From assembly GCA_008015325.1 (NCBI GenBank), contig SSFI01000014.1, positions 1-64,000 on the forward strand: a DNA stretch of 64,000 nt. The letters are read 5' to 3'. Shown piece by piece: positions 35,566-44,283 of the stretch (its first letter is position 1; the number at the start of each line of letters is the position of its first letter). The position numbers and the translations under genes are program-made. The notes beneath the pieces were generated by a model. The model was not told the origin of the DNA. It saw only the letters and a list, made by a program, of their open reading frames with translations, and did no database searches. This stretch comes from Rheinheimera sp. Its GTDB lineage: Bacteria > Pseudomonadota > Gammaproteobacteria > Enterobacterales > Alteromonadaceae.

Positions 35566-35651
35566 ACTGAGTTACCTTTGCTGTTATTTTTTGCTATCAC
35601 ATGATGACGCAAAGCAAGGCTCTCAGCCAGCGCTTTGTCATCTGGCTGCTG

Positions 35652-36548
35652 TTACTGCGCTGTTTTTAACCGTACCGGCGCACCGAGATAGCAGATATCC
35701 AGTTTGCCGTTGCCTTTGTCCTGATAAAACTCATCAGCCCGCGCCCGCCGGCGCTGAAGCATTTGCTGAAAGTCTGCGCTGCTGGTCAGTTGCTGCTGCA
35801 GTGGTAGTTGCGCTTTGGTTGGCAACTCTGAACCTAAACGAGCACTGACAATCACACCCCGGCGCATATTAGCAGCAAGCATGCCTCCGGCGGCTTTATC
35901 GCCGCGCGGTATCAAATTCAGAACTTCAGTACCCCAAATCACCCGGCCAAATACGTTCATATTCTGATCCAGATGACGCGGCGCTTGCCCTTGCATAATG
36001 GCAAAGTCGGTCGTGGCACTGGCTGGGTTTGTATCCCGCGCCATATTGACCAGATTTGGACAATGAATAAGCCACTCCCGCCCTTTGGCCCGCCCTACGG
36101 CAAAGCCCTGATTAAAACCGGTTTCCTCCGCCAGTAAGTCGCCGCTTTGTACTGGTGTGTATGAGTCGTCGCTGCGGATTGGCCAGCTGAATTCGACCGG
36201 TAACGGCGGATAAGATTTGGTCAGTTTCGCCGGATGCGTTTCGTTTTCCGGCAAACCGGCCTGCAGTACAAACTGGTCGATAACCCGGTAAAACGCCAAG
36301 CCGTCATAGAATCTGTCCTGCACCAGTTGGCGAAAACGCACGCTGGTTTTTGGCGTGAATGGGTCAGCCAGCTGCAACACCACCTGGCCGACAGCTTTGT
36401 CACCATCACTGAGCTGCAGATACACCAGCTGCTGCTGCGGAATATCCACCCAGCTTTGCTGTTGCTCAGCCGAAGCTGCGAAACCCCATGCAGGCAGTAA
36501 CGCCAGCAACATTAGGGTTGCCTGCCATTTGTTGCATCTTGTCTGCAT
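35652..36548 (-). CDS. Periplasmic cyclophilin-type peptidyl-prolyl isomerase
   Basis: The 298-residue protein has a signal peptide (cleavage after WGFAASA). A cyclophilin-like domain follows: VVLQLADPFTPKTSVRFRQLVQDRFYDGLAFYRVIDQFVLQAG corresponds to the 'F..v......y.g..fhRvi..fm.qgG' core, and DFAIMQGQAPRHLDQNMNVFGRVIWGTEVLNLI to the second half. An insertion of about 80 residues (EFSWPIRSDDSY...LIHCPNLVNMARDTNP) separates the two, making it longer than PpiA. It would catalyse proline isomerisation during folding of exported proteins. Its start overlaps the stop of the upstream YqaA-type gene (TGATG). Confidence 0.85.
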   Translation of the reverse strand: MQTRCNKWQATLMLLALLPAWGFAASAEQQQSWVDIPQQQLVYLQLSDGDKAVGQVVLQLADPFTPKTSVRFRQLVQDRFYDGLAFYRVIDQFVLQAGLPENETHPAKLTKSYPPLPVEFSWPIRSDDSYTPVQSGDLLAEETGFNQGFAVGRAKGREWLIHCPNLVNMARDTNPASATTDFAIMQGQAPRHLDQNMNVFGRVIWGTEVLNLIPRGDKAAGGMLAANMRRGVIVSARLGSELPTKAQLPLQQQLTSSADFQQMLQRRRARADEFYQDKGNGKLDICYLGAPVRLKTAQ

Positions 36549-36994
36549 CAGACCAGCCCTTTTAATAAAGTGTCAGCGGCCAGCAATAACACGCCATACC
36601 GCGTACCTTTGGCAATCAGCACCAGCGGGATAAATTGCCAGAGCGGATAACGTAAAACACCGGCAACGACGGTTAACGGGTCACCCACCACCGGCAACCA
36701 GCTGAACAAAATCGCATAGGGGCCAAACTTGTAGCTCCACTGCTGTGCCCGCAGCAGTTGCTCCGGACTGGCCGGAAACCAGCGTTTATGCTGAAAACGT
36801 CCAACCTGCGATCCCAGCCACCAGTTCAGCACAGAACCAACGCCATTGGATAAGGTCGCTACCAGCCATAACAACCACAAGTTGTACCCCTGGTACCACA
36901 AAGCAGCCAACACAATTTCGGAGCTGCCAGGCAATAAACTGGCTGAGGTAAAAGCGCTGAATGCCAGCAGCGCATAACCGGATAAGTCCCACAT
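36548..36994 (-). CDS. YqaA/DedA-like (VTT domain) membrane protein
   Basis: The 148-residue inner-membrane protein contains the SNARE-associated/VTT segment: LLPGSSEIVLAALWYQG, NGVGSVLNWWLGSQVGRF and the conserved loop FGPYAILFSWLPVVGDPLTVVAGVLRYPLWQF. It is short, like E. coli YqaA. DedA-superfamily proteins are linked to lipid flipping and membrane homeostasis; YqaA itself is uncharacterised. ATG 36994 is preferred to the TTG at 36997. Its stop overlaps the start of the cyclophilin gene, so the two are coupled. Confidence 0.82.
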   Translation of the reverse strand: MWDLSGYALLAFSAFTSASLLPGSSEIVLAALWYQGYNLWLLWLVATLSNGVGSVLNWWLGSQVGRFQHKRWFPASPEQLLRAQQWSYKFGPYAILFSWLPVVGDPLTVVAGVLRYPLWQFIPLVLIAKGTRYGVLLLAADTLLKGLV

Positions 36995-37010
36995 CAATAA
37001 TACTGCCCTG

Positions 37011-37424
37011 TCACCACATCACCACAACCAGCCGCAGCCAGAACGCCCATAACACCACACAGCTTAATAAAAACAGGTTAAAGCGCATCCGCACCTGGTT
37101 ACTGGTGACATGTACCAGACTGTGCAAAACCCTGAGCGCCACATAAACACCGGCCAATAACACAAAAACGACATCGGCCTGTTGTTGCTGCAACACCGCC
37201 AACACGCCGGCGAAAAACAGTACCGGCATTTGTAATAGATTATCGAAATTACGACTGGCAGTGATCACCTTTTCATTGGCGCCCGCCAAATCCATAGTGC
37301 GAAAGGCATTGAGATGAAACTCACGGTTACGGGCGGCAGCAAAACGACGCCGTCCCATTAAAATCATGATGCCGCTGGTCAGAGCGACCTGTAAAAACAT
37401 AATCAGGACCAGATACTTATCCAT
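37011..37424 (-). CDS. MAPEG family membrane protein
   Basis: The 137-residue protein has four hydrophobic segments and the MAPEG signature: [40 protein letters not shown], with [13 protein letters not shown] corresponding to the conserved 'R...N..E..p.f' helix. It then shows [23 protein letters not shown]. Eukaryotic members handle eicosanoids and glutathione; bacterial roles are mostly unknown. GGAA precedes the ATG at 37424. It is divergent from tdk and lies 16 bases upstream of the YqaA-type gene, with which it may be co-transcribed. Confidence 0.85.
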   Translation of the reverse strand: MDKYLVLIMFLQVALTSGIMILMGRRRFAAARNREFHLNAFRTMDLAGANEKVITASRNFDNLLQMPVLFFAGVLAVLQQQQADVVFVLLAGVYVALRVLHSLVHVTSNQVRMRFNLFLLSCVVLWAFWLRLVVVMW

Positions 37425-37612
37425 GGTTTATTCCTGTATACAGAGTCTGTGCCGCCAGACTAAAGCATTCGAAGCAACGAAACCAGCCTGCCAAGGCGTG
37501 CCTGCGACAAAATGTCGTGCCGCTGCCATCTGCCTGCAACGTGACAGGCACATCTTGGGTTCAGGCAACAGCTTTGGGTATACTGCTTTATTTCCGACGC
37601 GGAGTCTGCCTG

Positions 37613-38191
37613 ATGGCGCAGCTGTATTTTTATTATTCGGCGATGAATGCCGGCAAATCAACGGCTTTATTGCAAAGCGCGTATAACTATCAGGAACGCG
37701 GTATGCAAGCGGCGATTTTCACTGCCGCATTTGACGACCGTTTTGGCATTGGCAAAGTCAGCTCGCGTATTGGTCTGTCAATGGATGCTATGTTATTTGA
37801 TGAAAAACTGGATTTTGTCACGCGCTGCGCAGAGTTGCGTGAGTCGCTGGGCCGACTGGATTGTGTGTTGATTGATGAAGCACAGTTTCTGAGCAAAAAC
37901 CAGGTGCGCCAGCTCACCGACGTAGTCGATAAACTGCGTATTCCGGTGCTGGCTTTCGGTCTTCGCACCGACTTTATCGGCGAGACTTTTGCCGGCAGCC
38001 AGGCGCTGCTCGCCTGGGCTGACAAACTGATTGAATTAAAAACCATCTGTCATTGCGGCCGCAAAGCCAATTTTGTCGTGAGGCTCGACGGCGATGGCAA
38101 AGCCGCCCGCGCCGGCTCGCAAGTAGAGATCGGCGGCAATGACCGGTATGTCTCCATGTGCCGGCTGCATTTTAAAGAACTGGTCTGGTAA
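37613..38191 (+). CDS. tdk: Thymidine kinase
   Basis: The 192-residue type II thymidine kinase phosphorylates thymidine for salvage. The P-loop is [11 protein letters not shown] (about residues 9-19), the catalytic segment [11 protein letters not shown], and the structural zinc is held by CHCG (after LKTI) and the later Cys in YVSMCRLHF. The start at ATG 37613 ([17 protein letters not shown]) matches the family; the longer upstream frame is rejected. It is a single-gene unit with about 190 bases of shared upstream region with the MAPEG gene. Confidence 0.96.
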   Translation: MAQLYFYYSAMNAGKSTALLQSAYNYQERGMQAAIFTAAFDDRFGIGKVSSRIGLSMDAMLFDEKLDFVTRCAELRESLGRLDCVLIDEAQFLSKNQVRQLTDVVDKLRIPVLAFGLRTDFIGETFAGSQALLAWADKLIELKTICHCGRKANFVVRLDGDGKAARAGSQVEIGGNDRYVSMCRLHFKELVW

Positions 38192-38292
38192 AAGTCAGCC
38201 GACTATAGCATTGCAGTTCCGGCGAGAAGCCATCCCTACGCAAACAGACTAAAAGTATAAATCCGCCACAATAAGACGTGGGCGTCAATGGA

Positions 38293-38317
38293 CAAAAAAG
38301 CAGCCCGCAGGCTGCTT
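38293..38317 (-). terminator. Intrinsic terminator after tpx
   Basis: On the minus strand AGCAGCC, loop, GGGCTGCT followed by TTTTT. It lies about 20 bases beyond the tpx stop. Confidence 0.85.
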
Positions 38318-38334
38318 ATTCCACCACTTTAGGC

Positions 38335-38832
38335 TTACGCCAACGCAGCGATCGCAGCTTCATAAGACGGCTCATCGGCCGTTTCGGCAACCTGCTCTGT
38401 GTGTAACACTGTGCCATCTGTGCCAATCACCACCACAGCGCGCGACAATAAACCACGCAACGGGCCATCGGCGAAAGTCACACCATAATCCTGACCAAAG
38501 TTGCTGCGGAAACTAGAGCCGTTCAGTACTGCTTCCAGACCTTCCGCGCCGCAAAAGCGAGCCTGAGCAAAAGGTAAGTCGGCAGAAACACACAGCACTT
38601 TGGTATTGTTCAGGCTGCTCAGCGCCTGATTAAATTTACGCACAGAAGTCGCACAGGTTGGTGTGTCCACGCTTGGGAAAATATTCAGCACTAAACGGCT
38701 GCCGGCAAAATCTGCCAGCGATACATCAGCCAGACCTGCGCCGGTTAATACAAAATTCGGTGCCTTAGTACCTACGGCTGGTAAATTGCCAACGGTCTGA
38801 AACGGATTGCCTTTAAGAGTCACGGTAGCCAT
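38335..38832 (-). CDS. tpx: Thiol peroxidase (atypical 2-Cys peroxiredoxin)
   Basis: The 165-residue protein reduces hydrogen and alkyl peroxides with thioredoxin. The peroxidatic cysteine is C60 in SVDTPTCATSVRKFN and the resolving cysteine is C94 in FAQARFCGAEGLE, the spacing typical of Tpx. The start at ATG 38832 (MATVTLKGNPFQTVGNLPAVGTKAPNF) fits the family. Upstream lies a periplasmic cupredoxin-like gene on the same strand, 28 bases before the tpx start; joint transcription is possible. Confidence 0.97.
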   Translation of the reverse strand: MATVTLKGNPFQTVGNLPAVGTKAPNFVLTGAGLADVSLADFAGSRLVLNIFPSVDTPTCATSVRKFNQALSSLNNTKVLCVSADLPFAQARFCGAEGLEAVLNGSSFRSNFGQDYGVTFADGPLRGLLSRAVVVIGTDGTVLHTEQVAETADEPSYEAAIAALA

Positions 38833-38860
38833 ATCGATTCCTTTGTTAAAAGTGAAAAGC

Positions 38861-39508
38861 TCAATTAAACGAATTGCCAAAACCCTTTTTGGGTTTCTGC
38901 GGTTTTTCCTGCCGGGTCACCGGCAATTTGATCTTAATAGCAATCGCGGCCGGGACTGTTACAGCGACTGTGGTTACGTCAGCATCCTGCCATGGATGCC
39001 AGACTTTCAGCTGATACTGGCCATCCGGTACGCCGCTCAGCTGCGATAGCCCATCATTATTACTGACAGCCAGGTAAGGGCTGTCGCCAACATAAACAAA
39101 AGCCTGCATGTAATCGTGAATATTGCAGCCTAATGCGACCACACCGGATTTTTCAAACAGCACAGGTGCTTCGGGTTTACCGGCGTACAATTTCAGTTCA
39201 AACACTTTGGCCGGCGAAAATGAGTAGACGTGGTGACGGGTTTTATCCTGATTGGGGAATTCTATCTGTGTACCTTTTTGCACCGCAGAAACAAAAGGCA
39301 CAAAAGTCAGGTCTTTTTGTGCGACTTCAGCATGCTTCACTGCTTGTGCTGGCAGTACCGCCTGCGGCGGCTTGACCAGCTGCAGTTCAGCAACCGCATC
39401 AGACAGTGGCACACCCTGCTGGTCCAGGATCAGGATTTGCACTTCTGCCGCGGGCAGTAATGCCGGCAATGTGCAGCAACATAACGCCAGAAAACGCATT
39501 AACGACAT
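38861..39508 (-). CDS. Periplasmic cupredoxin-like (methylamine-utilisation-type) protein
   Basis: The 215-residue protein has a signal peptide (MSLMRFLALCCCTLPALLPAAE). A carboxypeptidase-regulatory-like strand region (EVQILILDQQGVPLSDAVAELQL) follows, then a cupredoxin-like segment: FPNQDKTRHHVYSFSPAKVFELKLY and VVALGCNIHDYMQAFVYV. The His/Cys/His/Met set (H..., CNIHDYM) is the copper-site pattern of these proteins. They are often annotated as methylamine utilisation proteins without evidence for that role. GGAGCTC lies eight bases before ATG 39508. A plausible role is periplasmic copper binding or electron transfer. Confidence 0.75.
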   Translation of the reverse strand: MSLMRFLALCCCTLPALLPAAEVQILILDQQGVPLSDAVAELQLVKPPQAVLPAQAVKHAEVAQKDLTFVPFVSAVQKGTQIEFPNQDKTRHHVYSFSPAKVFELKLYAGKPEAPVLFEKSGVVALGCNIHDYMQAFVYVGDSPYLAVSNNDGLSQLSGVPDGQYQLKVWHPWQDADVTTVAVTVPAAIAIKIKLPVTRQEKPQKPKKGFGNSFN

Positions 39509-39732
39509 AAGAGAGCTCCATTTGCCCGGGACCATGCCCCGCTACACTCAGTCAACAGACTCAGACCAGCCTCACGCAATAGCGATATGCTGCCAGGTAA
39601 TTCCGGCAGCCAGTATAGCAGGCTGGATGACTGAATAAATGTCAGCCAGGCGTAAATAAGGCTGCCAAATTAGCATGCTCCCGCTGTGAAAGACCTTAGT
39701 TTTTAACCATTTCTCACTATTGAATTTGATTG

Positions 39733-39900
39733 ATGCCAAAGATTCGTCATGCAGCCGGATTGTTTATTATGCTCAGTACCAGTGTGCAAAGCGCAGAACC
39801 GACACAGTGGCTGGAGCTTGAAGCCAAAACCCAACCCGGTTGGTTGGGACACAGTGAACTGGCAGCGCTCCTTGCTCCTGATGGCTGCACAGCAGTCTGA
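39733..39900 (+). CDS. Short secreted peptide or gene remnant
   Basis: A 55-codon frame starting at ATG 39733 begins with a signal-peptide-like segment (MPKIRHAAGLFIMLSTSVQSAEP). It continues TQWLELEAKTQPGWLGHSELAALLAPDGC before a stop. There is no clear ribosome site. The abrupt end after an ordinary-looking mature start suggests the surviving 5' end of a longer exported protein, but a genuine small secreted protein cannot be excluded. Family not recognised. Confidence 0.3.
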   Translation: MPKIRHAAGLFIMLSTSVQSAEPTQWLELEAKTQPGWLGHSELAALLAPDGCTAV

Positions 39901-39924
39901 TTTGGCGCTTTGCCTGAGCGGTGT

Positions 39925-40545
39925 TTAAGACAACACCAGCCAGATCCCCACGCCAGCCATCAGGCCTGCTGCGATGCGGTTCATCAGTCTGGCGTTGCCT
40001 TCCTGCATAAACAGCACCCGCAGCGCTTTACCGCCACTGGCGTAAAGCAGTAAAGAAGCGAACTCGAGCAGCAGAATAATCGCCAGCAACACCAGCAGTT
40101 GTGGCCAGAACGGTAAGCTGGCGTCGATAAATGGCGGCAACAGCGCCATATGAAAAGCCCAGCCTTTAGGGTTCGACACCGCTGTGACAAAGCCCTGCGT
40201 AAAGAGTTGACGGCGGGAACTTTGCTGCGCCTGTCCCGGCTCCGGGATCGCGAGTTTTCCTTTGCTTTGCCACATTTGCAGCGCAAGATAACCGAGATAA
40301 GCACCACCGAGCCATTTAAACGCCGTCAAAAGGCCAGGCATACTGAGCAGCAATGCCGACACACCAAGCACAGCGGCTAAAGCCACCAGACCAACGCCGA
40401 GTAATTCACCCCACATCATCCACAAAGCCCGGCGCACGCCCTGACTGATACCGACAGTCAGCGCCAGCGTCATACAAAGGCCCGGTGTGATAGACACAAA
40501 CAAAAAAGTCGGGATAAACAAGCCCAACAGGCTCAGGTTGATCAA
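39925..40545 (-). CDS. LysE/RhtB family exporter
   Basis: The 206-residue inner-membrane protein has six hydrophobic segments. It shows the LysE/RhtB signatures ITPGLCMTLALTVGISQGVRRALWMMWGELLG and TQGFVTAVSNPKGWAFHMALLPPFI. Family members export amino acids (threonine, homoserine, lysine, leucine); the substrate here is not predictable. Initiation is at TTG 40545, supported by TGAGGAG nine bases upstream and by agreement with the family N-terminus. It is monocistronic as far as can be seen. Confidence 0.9.
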   Translation of the reverse strand: MINLSLLGLFIPTFLFVSITPGLCMTLALTVGISQGVRRALWMMWGELLGVGLVALAAVLGVSALLLSMPGLLTAFKWLGGAYLGYLALQMWQSKGKLAIPEPGQAQQSSRRQLFTQGFVTAVSNPKGWAFHMALLPPFIDASLPFWPQLLVLLAIILLLEFASLLLYASGGKALRVLFMQEGNARLMNRIAAGLMAGVGIWLVLS

Positions 40546-40870
40546 GTTCTCAGCTCCTCAGTGGAATTTATGCGTTCAGGCCGGGGCGGGCCAAACAGTA
40601 TCTCAACAACGCTATCTAACCATCATTAAAATCAGCACGCGTCAATGTAACATGGCCGTTTTGCCGGCTGCACCTTTTTCGCCTGATACTGCACCAGACT
40701 GATACCAGCCTCAGCTTAGAGGCCAAACTGGACAAATTATATCTTTAAAAATCAGCAAATTAAAAACAGCTCTGATTGGAACAGCCTTTGCTGCTGCCTG
40801 ATAGTACCTGCTGTCGCCAGCCTGACATACAAGACTGGCAGACTGCAGTCGTCGTTGACCCGGAGGCCTT
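40546..40870. other. Intergenic region between LysE-type gene and DUF3422 gene
   Basis: These 325 bases lie between divergent genes. The central part is AT-rich (40735-40765) and could hold the DUF3422 promoter. GCCAG...CTGGC near 40816-40839 forms a weak dyad. No gene or RNA was recognised. Confidence 0.5.
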
Positions 40871-42124
40871 ATGCTGAACCTGAAAAATCACCCGCAACGC
40901 GATTTACTGGAAAAGGAACTGCAACAACGGTTTTTCCCAGCGCTGCAGGCGCCTTGCCGCATCTGCCACTGGATGCTGACGGTTGGCCTGGCGTCTCGTC
41001 CACTCGAATTTCAGCAGCTGCAGCAGCTGGCCCATCAATATGGCGTCGCTTTGCTGGAAGGCGACGTGGACCTAAACCTGGATTTGGGCGAGGTGATGCT
41101 GCGTTGGGAGCGTCATTCCGAATTTTCAACTTACAGTTTTATCAAAACCGGTCAGGCCAATGGCTTTGAAGACCCGTTAAGTTTTCTGCCAAGCCTGGAC
41201 TGGTTTAACCCGCTGCCCGGCCAGCTCTTTCGCGTGGTGCAGCTGCAGGTTTTACCGGCATCGGAACAAGCCAAAGCCGGCGCTTTGTTTGCCGCCGAAC
41301 ATTGTATGTCCAGTCTGCTTGCCGATGGCAAAGCCAGGGTCTGGACCGATTTCCGTAAACACCCGGAAGGTGCCGGCCGTATGTTGCTGCTTGATCACGG
41401 TTTATCGCCGTCAGCACTGGCGCGGCTGGTGCAACAGCTGTTTGACCTTGGCAATTACCGCAAACTCAGCCTGCTCGGCTGGCCGACCAGCCGTCAGGCG
41501 CTAACGCAATTGCATCTGATGGAACAACAACTGTCGGATATCACCCAGCGCATCGAGCAACAACAGGGCTCGGATGAACAATTGCTGCGCGAGATCAGTC
41601 AATTATCGGCGCAGACCGAGCATCTGATCGCCAACAACAATGCGCGGCTGGATGCCAGCGCGGCCTATTATCAGCTGACACTGGACCGGCTGAAAGCACT
41701 GCGCGAGCAGCAGGTCGACGGCATGATGACGTTGCAGGATTTCTCTGAGCGCCGGCTGACACCGGCTTTTCGCACCGCGCAGTCGGTGCAAAACCGCCAG
41801 CGCAATTTATCCAACCGGCTCGGCCGCTCGACGGAGTTGCTGCGCACCCGCATCAACCTGCAGCTGGAACGGCAGAACACCGGCTTGCTGGCGTCGATGG
41901 ACCAGCGGGTAAAGTTACAACTGAGCCTGCAACGCGCGGTGGAGCGGGTCTCAGTGGTGGCGATCAGTTATTACGCGGTGGCGCTTTGCGACAAACTGCT
42001 GGTGTCCATCCAGCACTGGTGGCCGCAACTGCCACTGAAAGACGCCCAGAGTCTCAGTCTGCCTGTGGTGGTGCTGGCGGTCAGTATTCTGCTGTATCGC
42101 CTGCACCGGCATCATCGGCACTAG
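40871..42124 (+). CDS. DUF3422 family membrane protein
   Basis: The 417-residue protein starts at ATG 40871 behind a strong CGGAGG site. It begins LNLKNHPQRDLLEKELQQRFFPAL and contains LRWERHSEFSTYSFI, the DUF3422 hallmark. A long coiled-coil helical region follows (residues about 220-350: EQQLSDITQRIEQQQGSDEQLLREISQLSAQTEHLI). Near the C-terminus it has one or two hydrophobic helices (VVAISYYAVALCDKLL, SLPVVVLAVSILLYRL) and ends in a His/Arg tail. The soluble part should be cytosolic. Function is unknown in all members I know of. Confidence 0.88.
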   Translation: MLNLKNHPQRDLLEKELQQRFFPALQAPCRICHWMLTVGLASRPLEFQQLQQLAHQYGVALLEGDVDLNLDLGEVMLRWERHSEFSTYSFIKTGQANGFEDPLSFLPSLDWFNPLPGQLFRVVQLQVLPASEQAKAGALFAAEHCMSSLLADGKARVWTDFRKHPEGAGRMLLLDHGLSPSALARLVQQLFDLGNYRKLSLLGWPTSRQALTQLHLMEQQLSDITQRIEQQQGSDEQLLREISQLSAQTEHLIANNNARLDASAAYYQLTLDRLKALREQQVDGMMTLQDFSERRLTPAFRTAQSVQNRQRNLSNRLGRSTELLRTRINLQLERQNTGLLASMDQRVKLQLSLQRAVERVSVVAISYYAVALCDKLLVSIQHWWPQLPLKDAQSLSLPVVVLAVSILLYRLHRHHRH

Positions 42125-42131
42125 GCTGGTA

Positions 42132-42785
42132 TCAGCTCTTTTCGCCAAAACATAAGTCGCCGGCGTCGCCAAGGCCAGGCACTATGTAAGCCTGCTCATT
42201 GAGGCGTTCGTCGACCACGCCGATCCAGAAATGCGCCGACGTGCCAAGTTCGCGTTGCATCAGCGCCAGCCCCTCAGGCGCGGCAATAGCTGCCGCAATG
42301 TGCAGGCTGCGCGGCGTGCCGCTTTGCGCCAGTAAACGCCAGACCTTCAACAGCGACGAGCCGGTGGCGAGCATCGGGTCAATTAACACCACATCACGAC
42401 CATCAATCGCCGGATTAGCGCTGTAGCCGAGGAAAATATCCTGCTCAAGCCCTGCTTGTTCGGCCTGGCGGTAAGCACCGATAAAACCGCTGTCAGCCTG
42501 ATCGAACGCATCGGCAAAGCCCTGATAAAACGGCAACCCAGCGCGCATCACACAAATCAGCAAAGGTTGCTGGTCTAAATCAGCACCACGGGCCACACCC
42601 AACGACGTGTGTAACGGAAAGGTCTGATATTGCAGAGTTTTAGATAATTCATAGCCGAGCAACATACCCAGGCGCTGTAAGTTATGCCGAAAACGCCAGC
42701 GGTCGAGTTGGATATCCGGGTCACGCATTTGCGCCAAGATAGTTTGCGCCACGGAAAACTCTTGATTTAATTCGAATATTTTCAT
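42132..42785 (-). CDS. upp: Uracil phosphoribosyltransferase family protein
   Basis: The 217-residue enzyme has the PRPP-binding loop DVVLIDPMLATGSSLLKVWRLL and the UPRTase-specific C-terminal motif YIVPGLGDAGDLCFG that binds uracil, plus MRAGLPFYQGF. It would convert uracil and PRPP to UMP for salvage. The first 45 residues (FRHNLQRLGMLLGYELSKTL) match the family more loosely than in E. coli Upp, so a divergent paralogue is possible. ATG 42785 is chosen, with GGAG eight bases upstream; the in-frame GTG at 42794 overlaps that site and is rejected. Confidence 0.85.
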   Translation of the reverse strand: MKIFELNQEFSVAQTILAQMRDPDIQLDRWRFRHNLQRLGMLLGYELSKTLQYQTFPLHTSLGVARGADLDQQPLLICVMRAGLPFYQGFADAFDQADSGFIGAYRQAEQAGLEQDIFLGYSANPAIDGRDVVLIDPMLATGSSLLKVWRLLAQSGTPRSLHIAAAIAAPEGLALMQRELGTSAHFWIGVVDERLNEQAYIVPGLGDAGDLCFGEKS

Positions 42786-42897
42786 AGATATCACTCCAGA
42801 AACCTGTGATGTACAGCGAAGTTCTGCCGGTCAGAACTTGAATTCTGCCACAGTCACGCCCATCTCAGCAGAATAATTCCAGCCACTTTGCAGCAAA

Positions 42898-43803
42898 ATG
42901 CCCGCCGACTTTTTCCAACAATTTCTCCAACACTATGGCCGCGACCTGCTGTTGCTGCTGATCCTGCTGCTGGCACTGGGCGCGGTGTTTTATCCGCTGT
43001 ACCGTCGTCGTCAGCGCCGCCGTCAGCTGGCACAACAGGCTTTTCCGACGGCCTGGCGTAAAATCCTGCAACAGCACTGGCCACTGTACCGCGCCTTACC
43101 GGCCGACGTGCAGCAGCAAGTCAGAAAACAAATTCAGCGGTTTATTGCGGAAGTGGAGTTTGTCGGCTGCGACGGCCTGACGGTGACCGACCAGATGCGG
43201 GTCCTGGTCGCCGCGCAAGCCAGTCTGCTGACGGCCCGATTGCCGGTCAATGATTACCCTGGGCTACGTCAGGTGCTGGTTTATCCGGACGCTTTTGCCG
43301 TCGATCTGAATCAACCGGACAGCGCCGGCGTGGTGCACGAAAAAACTGAATGGCGCGAAGGCGAATCCTGGCAGCAAGGCCAGGTGATTTTATCCTGGCG
43401 CCACACGCTGGCAGGTGCTGCTGTGGCCGATGATGGCCGCAATCTGGTGATCCACGAATTTGCCCATCAGCTGGACCAGCAAACCGGCAGCGTCAATGGC
43501 TTTCCTCCGCTGCCGACAGCAGAACTGCAGCAACAGTGGCCACTGCTGATGCAGACGGCTTTTGACCAGTTGCAACGCGATTTGCAACAAGGCACGCCGC
43601 CCTGGATAGACCCTTATGCCGCCACCAATCCGGCCGAGTTTTTTGCTGTGCTCAGTGAATTATTCTTTGAAATGCCGGCCTATCTGGCGGAGTGTCAGCC
43701 CAGGCTGTATCAGCTGATGCAAAAGTTCTTTCAGCTCGACCCGAAAAACTGGCCGCTGCAACAGCCACAACTGCCGGCACCGGTTCAGAAACGGTTCAGA
43801 TGA
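42898..43803 (+). CDS. mtfA: MtfA-type zinc metallopeptidase
   Basis: The 301-residue protein has an N-terminal transmembrane helix (LLLLLILLLALGAVFYPLY, about residues 17-35). The M90-like peptidase domain follows, with the zinc motif HEFAHQLD (H186, E187, H190) and the downstream conserved ATNPAEFFAVLSELFFEMP carrying the glutamate ligand. E. coli MtfA is cytosolic, binds the repressor Mlc and thereby affects ptsG; this longer, membrane-anchored form is the one usual in Alteromonadales. Its substrate is not known. The gene is divergent from upp. Confidence 0.9.
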   Translation: MPADFFQQFLQHYGRDLLLLLILLLALGAVFYPLYRRRQRRRQLAQQAFPTAWRKILQQHWPLYRALPADVQQQVRKQIQRFIAEVEFVGCDGLTVTDQMRVLVAAQASLLTARLPVNDYPGLRQVLVYPDAFAVDLNQPDSAGVVHEKTEWREGESWQQGQVILSWRHTLAGAAVADDGRNLVIHEFAHQLDQQTGSVNGFPPLPTAELQQQWPLLMQTAFDQLQRDLQQGTPPWIDPYAATNPAEFFAVLSELFFEMPAYLAECQPRLYQLMQKFFQLDPKNWPLQQPQLPAPVQKRFR

Positions 43804-43854
43804 CTTCGCCATATTAGCTGCATCAGCATGTGCTGAAGTAGCGCCGGAGGCATC

Positions 43855-44196
43855 ATGAACAAGTGTTTTCTTTTCGCAGCTGTGTTGTTAGGTAGTGTCA
43901 CAGCCTGCACCGCCAAAGCAGCCAGCCAGGTCGAAGTCAATCTGTATGGCCAGGTGTTACCGGGCGTGCATGGCCACGTAAGAGTCGCCGATCCTTACCC
44001 GGCTTATGACCGCATCGTCGTGATTGAAGCCCCTTATGCACATCAACGCGATTGGGGACGTTATTGCCACCATTACGGCGCCTGCGGTCAGTCAGTGCGG
44101 TTTGTTGAAGTGCGGGAATATCAGGAACAACGCCACTGGCACAAGCCAAAACGCCACAAACACCGCCACAGACATCATCATGATTGTGATCATTAA
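43855..44196 (+). CDS. Small exported histidine-rich protein
   Basis: The 113-residue protein starts at ATG 43855 (GGAGG upstream). It has a signal peptide (MNKCFLFAAVLLGSVTACTAKA, possibly a lipobox VTAC), a short strand region (VEVNLYGQVLPGVHGHVRV), and a tail with many histidines (WHKPKRHKHRHRHHHDCDH). Such tails bind Ni, Zn or Cu. It stands directly upstream of slyD, itself a nickel-binding protein with a histidine-rich tail, so a link to metal handling is plausible. I know no characterised homologue. Confidence 0.7.
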   Translation: MNKCFLFAAVLLGSVTACTAKAASQVEVNLYGQVLPGVHGHVRVADPYPAYDRIVVIEAPYAHQRDWGRYCHHYGACGQSVRFVEVREYQEQRHWHKPKRHKHRHRHHHDCDH

Positions 44197-44283
44197 ACTC
44201 CCTTTCGCCAGCTGGTGAATAAGCCCTTCCGCCGGGCGGTGAACTTGTTATAATCGCCGCCCCGGAATTTTGGAAACTCAACC

